A stretch of DNA of 64,000 nt from an uncultured Eubacteriales bacterium (GTDB lineage Bacteria > Bacillota > Clostridia > Christensenellales > Aristaeellaceae), in assembly GCA_902790175.1 (NCBI GenBank), contig CADAQZ010000005.1, forward strand, positions 1 to 64,000, given 5' to 3'. Position numbers and translations under genes: made by a program. The notes under the pieces are model-generated. The model saw only the letters and a program-made list of their open reading frames with translations. It had not been told where the DNA came from and did not search any database. Below are positions 24,958 through 34,410 of the stretch, in pieces (positions within the stretch are counted from its first letter, which is position 1; each line of letters starts with the position of its first letter).

Positions 24958-26874
24958 TTAGATATAGTGAGCGAGCACGTTTACCAGCGCGATGCCGTTG
25001 AGGAACAGCGTCAACAGCAACATATAGGCCGGCATCCTGTCGCCGCTTTCGCGCTTCACCGGCATGACCGTCTTGCTCCTGCCGTATATGATCGCAAACA
25101 CCAGCGGCCCCATCAGGGGGATGAAGTAGCGTCCCTGTACGCCGACGGCCACCTCGGCGCCGATCGCGGTCCACGAAACGTACATCGCCGCGATGACCAG
25201 AGCGGAGCCCGCCAGGAACACGAACAGCAAAATCCCGATGTCCTGGATCTTCGCGTCGATGCCGGGCGCATAGGTGTTCAACAGTTCATACATGAACAGC
25301 ATCAGGAAGAACACCCACACGATCTGCGTCGTGGAGATGGTCAGGGCGCCCAGCACCGAGCCCACCATGGTCTCTATATAGTACACCGTGTAGGCCAGCA
25401 GCGTCTGGGTGGCGATGATGATCCACCGATCCACATGGCTCAGCAGGAACTTGATCTGCTGGGAGGCATCTGCCCCGACCAGAGACGAGATCCAGTAGCG
25501 ATGCGAGAACTTCAGCCACAGGCAGGTCAGCACGGCGCAGATCACGATGAATCCGCAGCGGTAGACGTACGACACCTTCTTGCTCGAGAACTTCGACGCG
25601 GGTATGAGGAACAGCAACAGGAGCAGCACCAGGTACACCGTCTTGCTGATGGCCAGACAGAAGCCCGCGAGGGTCAGTATGACCAGGTCCCGCCATCTGA
25701 CTTTGTCCGACTGGTAGGCCAAGCGCAGGATGTACGTCAGGAAGAACATGGACAGCGTGATGGTGAACCCGTCCGGCGCGACGCAGACCATCTCCTGCAT
25801 CGTCATCGGGAAGCACATGATGACGAACAGCACGCGCCCGCCGTAGGGCGACAGGTACAGCGAAAGCGCGAACAGCAGCAGCCCGACCAGCGCGTTGCCG
25901 ATCTTGCCGCCGTAGAAGATCGCGGCGGCGTTGTTCGTGAACAGGCTGGCCACCCGGATGCCGAGCATCTGGGGCAGATAGCTGATGACGGAGTAGGAGG
26001 CGGCGCCCGGGAAGAGCACGGGGCCAACGTCGTTCCAGTCCACGACCGCGCTGGGATCGTTGTATCTGGCAATGCCCAGCGGCAGTATGTCTCCGCCGTT
26101 CCCGTCGATGATCGGCGCGATCAGCCGCCCCTGCGCCAGCTCGTAGGCCCGGTAGAAGTGCACGCACTCATCCGGCGCCATGCCCAGCGGGCAGACGATC
26201 ACATACGCCGCCAGCAGCACCGCGACGATGACGATCATCGCGATCCGCTCATCCACGTGGAAGAACAGCAGCGCCATCAGGATCAACAGCACCGCGATCG
26301 AGAAGAGGATCATGTTGCGCAGCACGCCCGGGTTCTGGCTCGTCAGCAAATAGCGGATCGACCCGGGCTGTACCAGGGAATCGCCCACGGAATAACCCAC
26401 CGAGTCGTTCGTATCCGTCCACAGGGCGATCGCGTTGTCGCCCTCGAAGGTCTCTTTCACCGTAAAGGAATAAGTGGCGTCCGACTTCATCTGATAGGGT
26501 TGCTCGAGGGAGAGATCCTTGTACTGATTGTGCACCAGCTCCGCGGTATCGACCGTCCAGGAGGCGATCACGTCCTGGTCCTCGTACAGGTTGACCTCCA
26601 GGCTTCCCGCGTTCTCCCGCTCATAGGTCGCGATGGCGATGCTGAGCGTCGTCACCTGTCCCCGCGGTATGCCCCGGATCTCCTGCCGGATCGGCACGTC
26701 GTTTTCCATCGGCACGACGATGACCGCCGGAATATCCCTGGAAAACGTATGATAGACGCTCTTCATGGCTGAGAGCAGGAAGGCGCAGCAAATCAGCGTT
26801 ACCGCGATAAACAGCACGATCCTGAGGCGGGACGTATTCCCCCGCTTTTGAACGATAGCGATGCGTCGACCCAT
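24958..26874 (-). CDS. DUF2142-type polytopic membrane protein, probable GT-C glycosyltransferase
   Basis: 638 aa. One N-terminal helix (RLRIVLFIAVTLICC) is followed by an extracytoplasmic beta-rich region (about 45-190), then about ten more helices. The loop after the next helices carries 'PLGMAPDECVHFYRAYELAQG', i.e. the Asp-Glu and His pattern (PDExxHFxRA) that marks DUF2142 and resembles the acidic catalytic loop of GT-C enzymes. A role in adding sugars from a polyprenyl-P donor outside the membrane is inferred from context. GGGAGG precedes the ATG at 26874; the frame upstream is not homologous. Confidence 0.75.
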   Translation of the reverse strand: MGRRIAIVQKRGNTSRLRIVLFIAVTLICCAFLLSAMKSVYHTFSRDIPAVIVVPMENDVPIRQEIRGIPRGQVTTLSIAIATYERENAGSLEVNLYEDQDVIASWTVDTAELVHNQYKDLSLEQPYQMKSDATYSFTVKETFEGDNAIALWTDTNDSVGYSVGDSLVQPGSIRYLLTSQNPGVLRNMILFSIAVLLILMALLFFHVDERIAMIVIVAVLLAAYVIVCPLGMAPDECVHFYRAYELAQGRLIAPIIDGNGGDILPLGIARYNDPSAVVDWNDVGPVLFPGAASYSVISYLPQMLGIRVASLFTNNAAAIFYGGKIGNALVGLLLFALSLYLSPYGGRVLFVIMCFPMTMQEMVCVAPDGFTITLSMFFLTYILRLAYQSDKVRWRDLVILTLAGFCLAISKTVYLVLLLLLFLIPASKFSSKKVSYVYRCGFIVICAVLTCLWLKFSHRYWISSLVGADASQQIKFLLSHVDRWIIIATQTLLAYTVYYIETMVGSVLGALTISTTQIVWVFFLMLFMYELLNTYAPGIDAKIQDIGILLFVFLAGSALVIAAMYVSWTAIGAEVAVGVQGRYFIPLMGPLVFAIIYGRSKTVMPVKRESGDRMPAYMLLLTLFLNGIALVNVLAHYI

Positions 26875-26923
26875 TGTCTGTCCTCCCACGTACAGTTTCT
26901 TCCGCTGAGCGTCACTCTGTTTG

Positions 26924-28696
26924 TCAATCGATCTCCAGGATGCAGCCCGCGGAATTGTCAAACACCTTTTCAAACTGATTCCACAGGTCGATGTGGTCGT
27001 TGTACAGGCTCGTGTTGTACATCACCGCGACGTGCCGCACCTGCTTTTCGACCGTCACCCTGTTGATGATCTCCTCAATGGGCATGTTCCAGTAGTAGTA
27101 GGCGCTCAGGTCCTGGCCGGTGAAATTCTCGCACCAGTACACGTCGATGTAGTTGATCAGATCGCCGAGCAGCGGGACGGTCTCGTCCTCACAGTTCTCC
27201 TCGATATACCGGAACAGGTCGATCCTCCTCAGGTCATACGGCTGGCCGGGAAGCAGGTACAGGTTCTCGTCGTAGATGCCGCAGCTGACCGTCCTGTAGT
27301 TCTCCGAGTAGTGGGCGTATCCCAACTGGGAAGCCTTTTGGAGCAGCGCCCCGTTGATGTTCAGCGCCCAGATCAAAAACAGGCAGCCAAACACGGATAC
27401 GCAGGTAATGAAGCTTCGCCTGTCCTGCGCCAGCATGTAGCCCAGCCCGTAGTAGGAGGCGATCGACATCACGAACCAGACCAGGTACGGCACCTTGGAA
27501 TAGTAGTAGACCGAGATCTTGTTGAGGAAAACCAGTCCGATGAAGGCCGCAGCAAAGGCGACGACGCACGCCAGGAACACGTTGATCTCGATGTGCTCCT
27601 TCTTCTTCAGGCTCGTGAGCACGAAGTACAGGGTGGTCGGAAGGAGGATCAGCAGATAGCTGTAGAACCGCCCGCGGGTCCCGCCGCCCGTGTTGATCGC
27701 ATTCTGTATGCTCAGGCCCCGGCTTCCGAAGAAGCTGAAGTAGCAGAAGTAGATGCCGAGCGCGCACGGCACAAGAAAGACCTTCAGCGCCTTCACCACA
27801 AACGCGGAAGTCTTCTCCCGCCTGTAGCTGTGAAGCGCCAGGCAGATGAACAGCGCGATATAGATGACGGGCGCGAACAGCATGTAGCACATCACCAGCG
27901 AGAAGCAGCCCAGCATCAGTATCAGCAGCGCCCAGTCGTTCTCCATCGTCCCGTTTGTATACAGGCCGATGAAGTACACCATCAGCATGACGATCGTCAC
28001 GGCCATCCCCAGGTAGTTGAAGCCCATCAGCTCATTGTGCAGCGGGTAGCCCAGCATGTACAGCGCGCTGAAGACGAGGCCCAGGACCTTGGCGACCCGG
28101 CTCTGCAGCCGGTCGCTGATGATGGCGTAGAACGCGCAGCCCGACAGGGCCAGCATCATGATGCCCATGGCGACAAACGCCTTGTAATACTGATAGGCGC
28201 GCAAAAAGGGCTTCGTGATCGACATGAACACTCCGATGTTGACCGGGGCGAAGAACATCTGGCCCTTCACGACGCCCGTTTTGGAGGCCGTGGCCGCGTA
28301 GCGGTAGTGCATGCAGCTGTCGCCCGTAAAATCGCGGATCTGCAGCCTGGGGGTGTGATAGTACGCGCCGATTCCCACGGCCAGGGCCGCGATGCAGAAG
28401 ATCATGGCAAAGTCCCAGGCGTTCCAGTTCAGCTTCTGGATCCCCTTCTTGCGGATGCTCCAGACGCAGGGCACGGTGAGCAGGATGCAGGCGATCGCAA
28501 GCGACACCAACGTGACCGGTATGCCGACCAGCGCGTAGATGCCCGCGATGAAGGTATTGACCCACATCAACACGCCGGCGTGGATCACGATCCAGCCCGC
28601 GGCGCTGTGGCTGGAGGTATCGTCCTTCCTGACCAGGAGAAACGCCCCGAAGAAAGCCGTTACGGCGAGCATATAGAACAGCGAAGCTACCAGCAC
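26924..28696 (-). CDS. polytopic membrane protein, possible GT-C-like glycosyltransferase
   Basis: 590 aa with roughly a dozen hydrophobic segments up to about residue 440 and a soluble C-terminal tail (about 480-590). The first large loop contains 'YYHTPRLQIRDFTGDSCMHY', an Asp/His-rich segment in the place where GT-C enzymes have their metal/acid motif. I do not recognise a named family with certainty (DUF6541-like proteins look similar). It is followed by DUF2142 and preceded by rfbD, so it belongs to the polysaccharide operon. Confidence 0.6.
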   Translation of the reverse strand: MLVASLFYMLAVTAFFGAFLLVRKDDTSSHSAAGWIVIHAGVLMWVNTFIAGIYALVGIPVTLVSLAIACILLTVPCVWSIRKKGIQKLNWNAWDFAMIFCIAALAVGIGAYYHTPRLQIRDFTGDSCMHYRYAATASKTGVVKGQMFFAPVNIGVFMSITKPFLRAYQYYKAFVAMGIMMLALSGCAFYAIISDRLQSRVAKVLGLVFSALYMLGYPLHNELMGFNYLGMAVTIVMLMVYFIGLYTNGTMENDWALLILMLGCFSLVMCYMLFAPVIYIALFICLALHSYRREKTSAFVVKALKVFLVPCALGIYFCYFSFFGSRGLSIQNAINTGGGTRGRFYSYLLILLPTTLYFVLTSLKKKEHIEINVFLACVVAFAAAFIGLVFLNKISVYYYSKVPYLVWFVMSIASYYGLGYMLAQDRRSFITCVSVFGCLFLIWALNINGALLQKASQLGYAHYSENYRTVSCGIYDENLYLLPGQPYDLRRIDLFRYIEENCEDETVPLLGDLINYIDVYWCENFTGQDLSAYYYWNMPIEEIINRVTVEKQVRHVAVMYNTSLYNDHIDLWNQFEKVFDNSAGCILEID

Positions 28697-28748
28697 CTTA
28701 TATCACCTCATCCACAGTTTGACATCGAGCGACGCCTCTCGCCCGACA

Positions 28749-29666
28749 TTATCCCTCCGACAGAGCCCTGAGATACCTCCCCACCGCGTCCCTCCAGTCC
28801 GGCAGGAGGGCGAAGCCGCTTTCGACGAGCTTGTGCTTGTCGAGGCGGCTGTTGAAGGGGCGCGCGGCCTTGGAGAGGCCGTACTCGGCGGTGGTGACGG
28901 GCGTGACGGTCACGGGCAGGCCGGCCTGGCGGAAGATCTCCTTCGCGAAATCGGCCCAGCTGATGTAGCCGCCCTCGTTGGTGGCGTGGTAGACGCCGTA
29001 CTTCTCCGTCTCGATCATGTCCGCCAGCAGCCGCGCCAGGTCCAGCGTGTAGGTGGGCGTGCCGATCTGGTCGTCGACCACCCGCAAGCTGTCGTGGGTC
29101 TGGCCCAGCCGCAGCATCGTCTTGATGAAGTTGTTGCCGTTCAGCCCAAAGACCCACGCGATGCGCACGATGAAGAACTTTTCCAACCGCTCGCGCACGG
29201 CCAGCTCGCCGCCCAGCTTCGTCTCGCCATAGACGTTCAGCGGGGCGTAGTCGGCGCAGTCCGGCTGCCAGGGCTCGGTCCCCTGTCCGTTGAACACGTA
29301 GTCGGTGCTGATATACATCATCTTCGAGCCCAGCGCGCGGCAGGCCTCGGCGATGTGGCGCGTGCCGTCCACGTTGATGGCGCGCACCTTCGGCTGCTTG
29401 TCCTCGTCCTCGGCGGCGTCCACCGCCGTCCAGGCCGCGCAGTGGATCACCGCGTCCGGCCTGACTTCATCCAGCGCCCGGCTGACCGCCGCCGCATCGG
29501 TGATGTCCATCTGGACATACGGCATGCCGCACACGGCGCTGCCGTCCTGGATGCCACTGTACTGGGGGGCGATGTCGCTGCCCACGCCCGCGTGGCCGCG
29601 CTTCGCCAACTCGTTCATCACGTCGTGGCCCAGCTGGCCGCCGACGCCAGTCACAAATATCTTCAT
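28749..29666 (-). CDS. rfbD: dTDP-4-dehydrorhamnose reductase
   Basis: 305-aa SDR enzyme that finishes dTDP-L-rhamnose synthesis. NAD(P)-binding MKIFVTGVGGQLGHD, STDYVFNGQG, catalytic YGETKLGGE (Tyr-x3-Lys), RIAWVFGLNGNNFIKTM and DDQIGTPTYT are typical of RmlD. The start at 29666 follows an AGGTGA within the end of rfbB; the gap is only 5 bp. RmlA and RmlC are encoded about 7 kb upstream in the same operon. Confidence 0.93.
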   Translation of the reverse strand: MKIFVTGVGGQLGHDVMNELAKRGHAGVGSDIAPQYSGIQDGSAVCGMPYVQMDITDAAAVSRALDEVRPDAVIHCAAWTAVDAAEDEDKQPKVRAINVDGTRHIAEACRALGSKMMYISTDYVFNGQGTEPWQPDCADYAPLNVYGETKLGGELAVRERLEKFFIVRIAWVFGLNGNNFIKTMLRLGQTHDSLRVVDDQIGTPTYTLDLARLLADMIETEKYGVYHATNEGGYISWADFAKEIFRQAGLPVTVTPVTTAEYGLSKAARPFNSRLDKHKLVESGFALLPDWRDAVGRYLRALSEG

Positions 29667-29671
29667 ATCGT

Positions 29672-30691
29672 TCACCTGTTCCCGTACATCTTCTCGTAGT
29701 AGTTCTGGTACTCGCCCGAGATGATGGTCTCCCACCACTCGCGGTTGTCCAGATACCACTGGATCGTCTTCTTGATGCCGTCGGCGAACTTCGTCTCCGG
29801 CAGCCAGCCCAGCTCGTTGTGGATCTTCGTCGGGTCGATGGCGTAGCGCATGTCGTGGCCCTTGCGGTCGGTGACGAACGTGATCAGGCTCTCCGGCTTG
29901 CCCAGTTCCTTGCAGATCAGCTTCACGATGTCGATGTTCTTCATCTCGTTGTGACCGCCGACGTTATAGACCTCGCCCACCGTGCCCTTGTGGATGATCA
30001 GGTCGATGGCCCGGCAGTGGTCCTCCACGTACAGCCAGTCGCGCACGTTCAGGCCCTCGCCGTACACCGGCAGCGGCTTGTCGTTCAAGGCGTTGGCGAT
30101 CATCAGCGGGATCAGCTTCTCCGGGAAGTGGTACGGGCCGTAGTTGTTCGAGCAGCGGCTGATCGTCACCGGCAGGCCGAACGTGCGGTGATACGCCAGC
30201 ACCAAGAGGTCCGCGCCTGCCTTGGAGGACGAATACGGGCTCGAGGTGTGGATCGGCGTGGTCTCCGTAAAGAACAGGTCCGGCCGATCCAGCGGCAAAT
30301 CGCCGTAGACCTCGTCGGTCGACACCTGATGGTAGCGCTGGATGCCGTACTTGCGGCAGGCGTCCATCAACACGCTCGTGCCGATGATGTTCGTCTCCAG
30401 GAAGATGGACGGGTTCTCGATCGAACGGTCCACGTGGCTCTCCGCCGCGAAGTTCACGACGATGTCCGGATGCTCCTCCTCAAACAACTTATAGACGCCC
30501 TCGCGGTCGCAGATGTCCAGCTTCACGAAGCGGAAGTTCGGATTGTCCATCACCGGCGCGAGCGTCGAGAGATTCCCCGCGTAGGTCAGCTTGTCCAGGC
30601 AGATGATCCGGTAATCCGGATACTTCTTCAGCATGTGGAAGATGAAATTGGAGCCGATGAATCCGGCGCCGCCCGTCACGATGATCGTCAT
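29672..30691 (-). CDS. rfbB: dTDP-glucose 4,6-dehydratase
   Basis: 339-aa extended SDR. N-terminal NAD site IIVTGGAGFIGSNF, the catalytic HVDRSIENP region, STDEVYGDLP, the active-site YSSSKAGADLL, and the family segment SRCSNNYGPYHFPEKLIPL are all present. It is the second step of the rhamnose pathway, between RmlA and RmlC. A 40-bp AT-rich gap with GGAGGAAAT precedes it. Confidence 0.95.
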   Translation of the reverse strand: MTIIVTGGAGFIGSNFIFHMLKKYPDYRIICLDKLTYAGNLSTLAPVMDNPNFRFVKLDICDREGVYKLFEEEHPDIVVNFAAESHVDRSIENPSIFLETNIIGTSVLMDACRKYGIQRYHQVSTDEVYGDLPLDRPDLFFTETTPIHTSSPYSSSKAGADLLVLAYHRTFGLPVTISRCSNNYGPYHFPEKLIPLMIANALNDKPLPVYGEGLNVRDWLYVEDHCRAIDLIIHKGTVGEVYNVGGHNEMKNIDIVKLICKELGKPESLITFVTDRKGHDMRYAIDPTKIHNELGWLPETKFADGIKKTIQWYLDNREWWETIISGEYQNYYEKMYGNR

Positions 30692-30731
30692 GTGTATTTC
30701 CTCCTAAATAATTATCTAATTATTTCTTTCA

Positions 30732-32600
30732 TCACCGGAAGCTGAAATCCTCCCGGTCCAGCGCCAGGTTCGGGTTATAGTACGGGTCCCCGGCGTCGAT
30801 CACGTCGCCCCACCTCTGGCGAAGGTGGGTGCGCTCGCGCTGGAAGCGCTCCATCTTCTCCGGTGTATCCTCATAGCCGCGGCTCTTACTCTCGTAGTGA
30901 TACAGCTCCGCGTAGGGCGTCCAGACGATCAGGTAGCCCGTCTTGCGAATGCGCAGGCAGAGGTCCACGTCGTTGAAGGCGACCGCGAAGCTCTCGTCCA
31001 GCCCGTCGATCTCCTCCCAGACGCGCCGGGGAACCATGCAGCAGGCGCCCGTGACGGCCGAGAGGTCCTGGGCAAGCGTCAGCCTCAGCAGATACCCGTA
31101 ATCCCCGCGCGGGAAGCCCTTGTGGGAATGCCCGGCGGAGCCGCCGATCCCCACGATGATCCCCGCGTGCTGGATGGTATCGTCCGGGTAATAGAGCATC
31201 GCGCCGACCGCGCCCACGTCGCCGCGCTGGGCGTACATCAGCATCTCCTCCAGCCAGTTCGGCGTGATGACCTGAATGTCGTTGTTCAGCAGTAGGATGT
31301 AGTCGCCCTTCGCCGCGCGCGCGCCGCAGTTGCAGATGGCCGAGAAGTTGAACCCGCCCTCGTAGTTGACGACGCGGATCTCCGGGCGGTCCTCCAGGGA
31401 CCTGTAGTAGTCGAAGGTCTCCACTTTTTGGCTGTTGTTCTCGACGATGATGATCTCCCGGCGATTCCACGTGGATTTCTCCGTGATGGAATCGATGCAC
31501 TTCTTCAGGTCATCGACGTGGTCCATGTTCGGGATCACGATGCTGACGAGCGGCTCCCCTTCGATGTCATACTGCACCCTGTAAGTGGACGGGAACCTGG
31601 AATCCAGCACCGTCCCCTTCAGGCCGACCCGCTCCAGATGCTCCGCCAGCGCCGCCTTGCCGGCGTCGACGGTGTAGGGCTTCGCCTCGACGCTGGAGGC
31701 GACGGACCCAGCGTGCGAGCGCCAGTAGTACAGCACCTTGGGAATGTGGACGATGTGCTCGGCCTGCTCCGTCAGGCGCAGGATGAGGTCGAAGTCCTGG
31801 CTGCCGTCGAACTGACTCCTGAACGCGCCGCCGGTCTTTTCCAGCAGCGCCTTCTTGAACGCCGTCAGATGGCAGATGTAGTTGTAGCTGCGCAGCGTAT
31901 CCGGCGCGTAATCCGACTTGAAGTGCGACGAAAAGACGTCCGCGGGCTCCTGGTGGAAGATGCTCTCATCGGTGTAGATGAAGTCCGCGTCCCGCTCGCA
32001 GACGGCTTTCATCACTTCGAACAGGGCCGACGGATGCAGCACGTCGTCGTGGTCAAACAGCGCGATGTACTCCCCCGTCGCCATGTCGATGCAGGCGTTG
32101 GTGTTGCCCGAAATGCCGAGGTTCTTCTCCAGCCTGCGATAGCGGATGCGCGCGTCCTTCCGGGCGAGCGCGCGGCAGATCCTGCCCACGGAGGCGTGCT
32201 CGCCGTCGCTGCCGTCCGCCAGGCAGAGCTCCCAGTTCGCGTAGGTCTGGTCCTGGACGGACTTGATCATCCGGCGAAGGAACTTGTCGGGCGTGTTGTA
32301 TAGCGGGACCACGACGCTGAACCGGATCGCCCTGGGAAACTTCGCCTGGCGCTGCAGCGCCTGCTCCTCCCTGGACGGCCAGCTGTTCGGGGCCTGGGTT
32401 TTGCGCTTCTGTTCGAGATAGGCCTCCCTTCGCTCCTTCGCGTACGTGCCGCCGTGGCGCGCAGTGTCCTTGACGGCGCGCAGGAACAGGTAAACCGACT
32501 CGTTCTTGTGGAGGAATTTCTTGACGGCGTCCAGCGTCACTCGGGCCGGCTTGGTGACGCGCCAGAAGAAGGCGTTGGTGACGTTCTGGTAGTCCGCCAT
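30732..32600 (-). CDS. tandem-domain GT2 glycosyltransferase, probably the C-terminal half of a frameshifted larger protein
   Basis: 622 aa with two parts. Residues about 100-330 form a first GT2 domain (FSVVVPLYNTPDKFL, ALFDHDDVLHPSA, FIYTDESIF). Residues about 350-600 form a second one (VSIVIPNMDHVDDLKKCI, LLLNNDIQVI, AVTGACCMVPRRVWE, NDVDLCLRIR). This is the rhamnosyltransferase-like architecture shared with the paralog at 38078. The ATG at 32600 lies in the middle of a coiled-coil segment (AQIQSLMADYQNVTNAF), and the same frame is open further upstream; a missing base at 32648 separates it from the kinase-like frame before it. Confidence 0.85.
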   Translation of the reverse strand: MADYQNVTNAFFWRVTKPARVTLDAVKKFLHKNESVYLFLRAVKDTARHGGTYAKERREAYLEQKRKTQAPNSWPSREEQALQRQAKFPRAIRFSVVVPLYNTPDKFLRRMIKSVQDQTYANWELCLADGSDGEHASVGRICRALARKDARIRYRRLEKNLGISGNTNACIDMATGEYIALFDHDDVLHPSALFEVMKAVCERDADFIYTDESIFHQEPADVFSSHFKSDYAPDTLRSYNYICHLTAFKKALLEKTGGAFRSQFDGSQDFDLILRLTEQAEHIVHIPKVLYYWRSHAGSVASSVEAKPYTVDAGKAALAEHLERVGLKGTVLDSRFPSTYRVQYDIEGEPLVSIVIPNMDHVDDLKKCIDSITEKSTWNRREIIIVENNSQKVETFDYYRSLEDRPEIRVVNYEGGFNFSAICNCGARAAKGDYILLLNNDIQVITPNWLEEMLMYAQRGDVGAVGAMLYYPDDTIQHAGIIVGIGGSAGHSHKGFPRGDYGYLLRLTLAQDLSAVTGACCMVPRRVWEEIDGLDESFAVAFNDVDLCLRIRKTGYLIVWTPYAELYHYESKSRGYEDTPEKMERFQRERTHLRQRWGDVIDAGDPYYNPNLALDREDFSFR

Positions 32601-32620
32601 CAGGCTCTGGATCTGCGCGC

Positions 32621-33484
32621 TCAGGTTTCGGATGTGCGCGTCCTTGGCTCCAGGTTCCCGATTTGCTCAGTTTTGTTGCGATTTACGACCTCCAGCACTT
32701 GCTTTTCCTGCCGCTCGTGCTCGAGATAGTCGATGGACCAGTTGCTCTTGCCGTATTGGCTGGTGTAGATGTACTTCCTGCCCTCGCCGTGCACGCGCTG
32801 CTGGAAGGCATCGTCCATGTGCCGGTAGGTCGCGATGTCGCGTCCGGTGAATCCGAACCAGCCGAGCATCTGCTCCTCGGAGGCGCCGTTGAGCATGGTG
32901 TAGAGCTGGGTCACGTACAGGTAGAGCAGGACCCGGTAGCGGATGAAGTCGACCGGCACCGGGAACGGGCACACCCACTCGCAGTCGATGCAGCAGATCC
33001 CCTCGTCGTTCTCGACGAAGTTCGTCAGCAGCGAGTCGATGTTCGCGGGGTTCAGGGCGGGCACGCCGTCCAGCTCCACGCGGCCGAACAGGGCCTCGAA
33101 GCCCTCGGTCATCTCAAAGGGAACGGCAAACTGTTCCTTCACCGCGAGCACCTTTGAGAGCAGCCCGTTCATCTGGGCGACGAAGCGCTCCCGGTCGAAG
33201 TGCTGCACGTCGATCTGCTCCGCCAGCGTCCGCCCCTGGATGTAGGAAAAGCGCAGCTCCCCCTCCCCCTTCTCCACGGGGATGACGCGGATGTCGCGGT
33301 AGTAGTCGCGCAGGCTGAGGCTGTTCCGATAGATGCGCTCCAGGTGTTCCCGGGCCGGCGCATCTGCGCGCTTGCGCACGAACAGGCCGTTCGCGTCCTC
33401 GCAGATCTCGGTCGTCACGCGGCAGTCGGGCCTGCGCGCGGAATTGTACTTCGCGTACAGCACCTCGCAATTCTGTCGGCTCAT
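32621..33484 (-). CDS. kinase-like domain protein, probably the N-terminal half of the frameshifted glycosyltransferase
   Basis: About 287 aa, starting MSRQNCEVLYAKYNSARRP at an ATG that overlaps the methyltransferase stop (ATGA). The fold looks like an aminoglycoside-phosphotransferase/lipopolysaccharide-kinase type: LRFSYIQGRTLAEQI, PANIDSLLTNFV (in the place of the catalytic loop) and the metal-binding-like ICCIDCEWVCPF. From about residue 255 it becomes a coiled coil (YLEHERQEKQVLEVV) that then runs into NLEPRTRTSET and stops. With one extra base at 32648 the coiled coil continues (NLEAKDAHIRNLSAQIQ) into the glycosyltransferase frame. Function unproven. Confidence 0.65.
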   Translation of the reverse strand: MSRQNCEVLYAKYNSARRPDCRVTTEICEDANGLFVRKRADAPAREHLERIYRNSLSLRDYYRDIRVIPVEKGEGELRFSYIQGRTLAEQIDVQHFDRERFVAQMNGLLSKVLAVKEQFAVPFEMTEGFEALFGRVELDGVPALNPANIDSLLTNFVENDEGICCIDCEWVCPFPVPVDFIRYRVLLYLYVTQLYTMLNGASEEQMLGWFGFTGRDIATYRHMDDAFQQRVHGEGRKYIYTSQYGKSNWSIDYLEHERQEKQVLEVVNRNKTEQIGNLEPRTRTSET

Positions 33485-34410
33485 GGCTGCTCCCCTCCCT
33501 CGCAAAAGACCAGGTAGGAGTTCGCGAACATCTCAAACTTGCCCTCCCGGATCAGCTCGTCCATGACCTTCTTCTCGTCGAAGAAGGAGTAGCGCTCCTG
33601 GTCGTAGTTCGGCGCGTTGGTGACGAAGGGATAGGCCTTCGGCAGGCGCTTCTGGGAGTAGATCTCCGTGGGCAGCTTGTAGTCCGGCAGCGGATAGTAG
33701 AACTGTGCCGAGGCAAACCCGGCCTCGCGGATCAGGGCCTCCAGCCCCTCCTTCGAGAACGTCCGCACGCGCTCGACGCCCGGATAGCCCATCAGGCCGT
33801 CCATCAGGTTGCCCGTGTGGTCCTCGCGCGCGCCGGCCCAGTACTTGATGCCGTACTTGTTCTCGATCGCGATGATCAGCTTGCCGCCGGGCTTCAGGTA
33901 GCTCCGCGCCTTCTTCAGCATGTCCGCGAAGGGATTGTCGCTCTGGATGTAATAGATCGAATACTCCAGCACGCCGATCAGCGTGACGTAGTCGAACTTC
34001 TCCTCGATCCGGATATCCTCGAAATTGCCGACGACGATCTCCAGGTTGTCGGCGTCCCTGTTGCGGTGCGCATTGATCAGCGAGCGCCGCCGGGACAGGT
34101 CGATGGCGACCACCCTGTCCAGCTTCTTGCAGAACAGGCCGGTGACACCGCCGCAGCCCGCGCCGATCTCCAGCAGCGACTTGCCCTCGCCGAAGTCGTA
34201 CCACTCCAGCAGGTTTTCGCGGATCGGAGTCAGGTGGTACAGCAGCGCCCAGTTGTTCTCGCGGGCCAGCACATCCTCGAAGGGCTCGTCCTTCTGGACG
34301 ATCTGCAGGAGGGTGTCCTCGATATCGCCGTCGCTGTACTGATCGGAGCCCTTGTAGAACCGGTAGTTCAGCCGGACGTTTCCGATCGTCTCGTTCATCT
34401 GGTCAGCCAT
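33481..34410 (-). CDS. class I SAM-dependent methyltransferase
   Basis: 309 aa. SAM-binding motif I is SLLEIGAGCGGVTG, followed by VVAIDLSRRR (motif II), then VTLIGVLEYSIYY and LKPGGKLIIAIENKYG. The C-terminal part (about 200-309) is typical of methyltransferases of polysaccharide clusters. In ABC-exported glycans a methyl or phosphomethyl cap often ends chain growth and is read by the exporter's ATPase. Here a kinase-like protein follows and the ATPase gene precedes it with an 8-bp overlap, so chain capping is a plausible role. Confidence 0.82.
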   Translation of the reverse strand: MADQMNETIGNVRLNYRFYKGSDQYSDGDIEDTLLQIVQKDEPFEDVLARENNWALLYHLTPIRENLLEWYDFGEGKSLLEIGAGCGGVTGLFCKKLDRVVAIDLSRRRSLINAHRNRDADNLEIVVGNFEDIRIEEKFDYVTLIGVLEYSIYYIQSDNPFADMLKKARSYLKPGGKLIIAIENKYGIKYWAGAREDHTGNLMDGLMGYPGVERVRTFSKEGLEALIREAGFASAQFYYPLPDYKLPTEIYSQKRLPKAYPFVTNAPNYDQERYSFFDEKKVMDELIREGKFEMFANSYLVFCEGGEQP

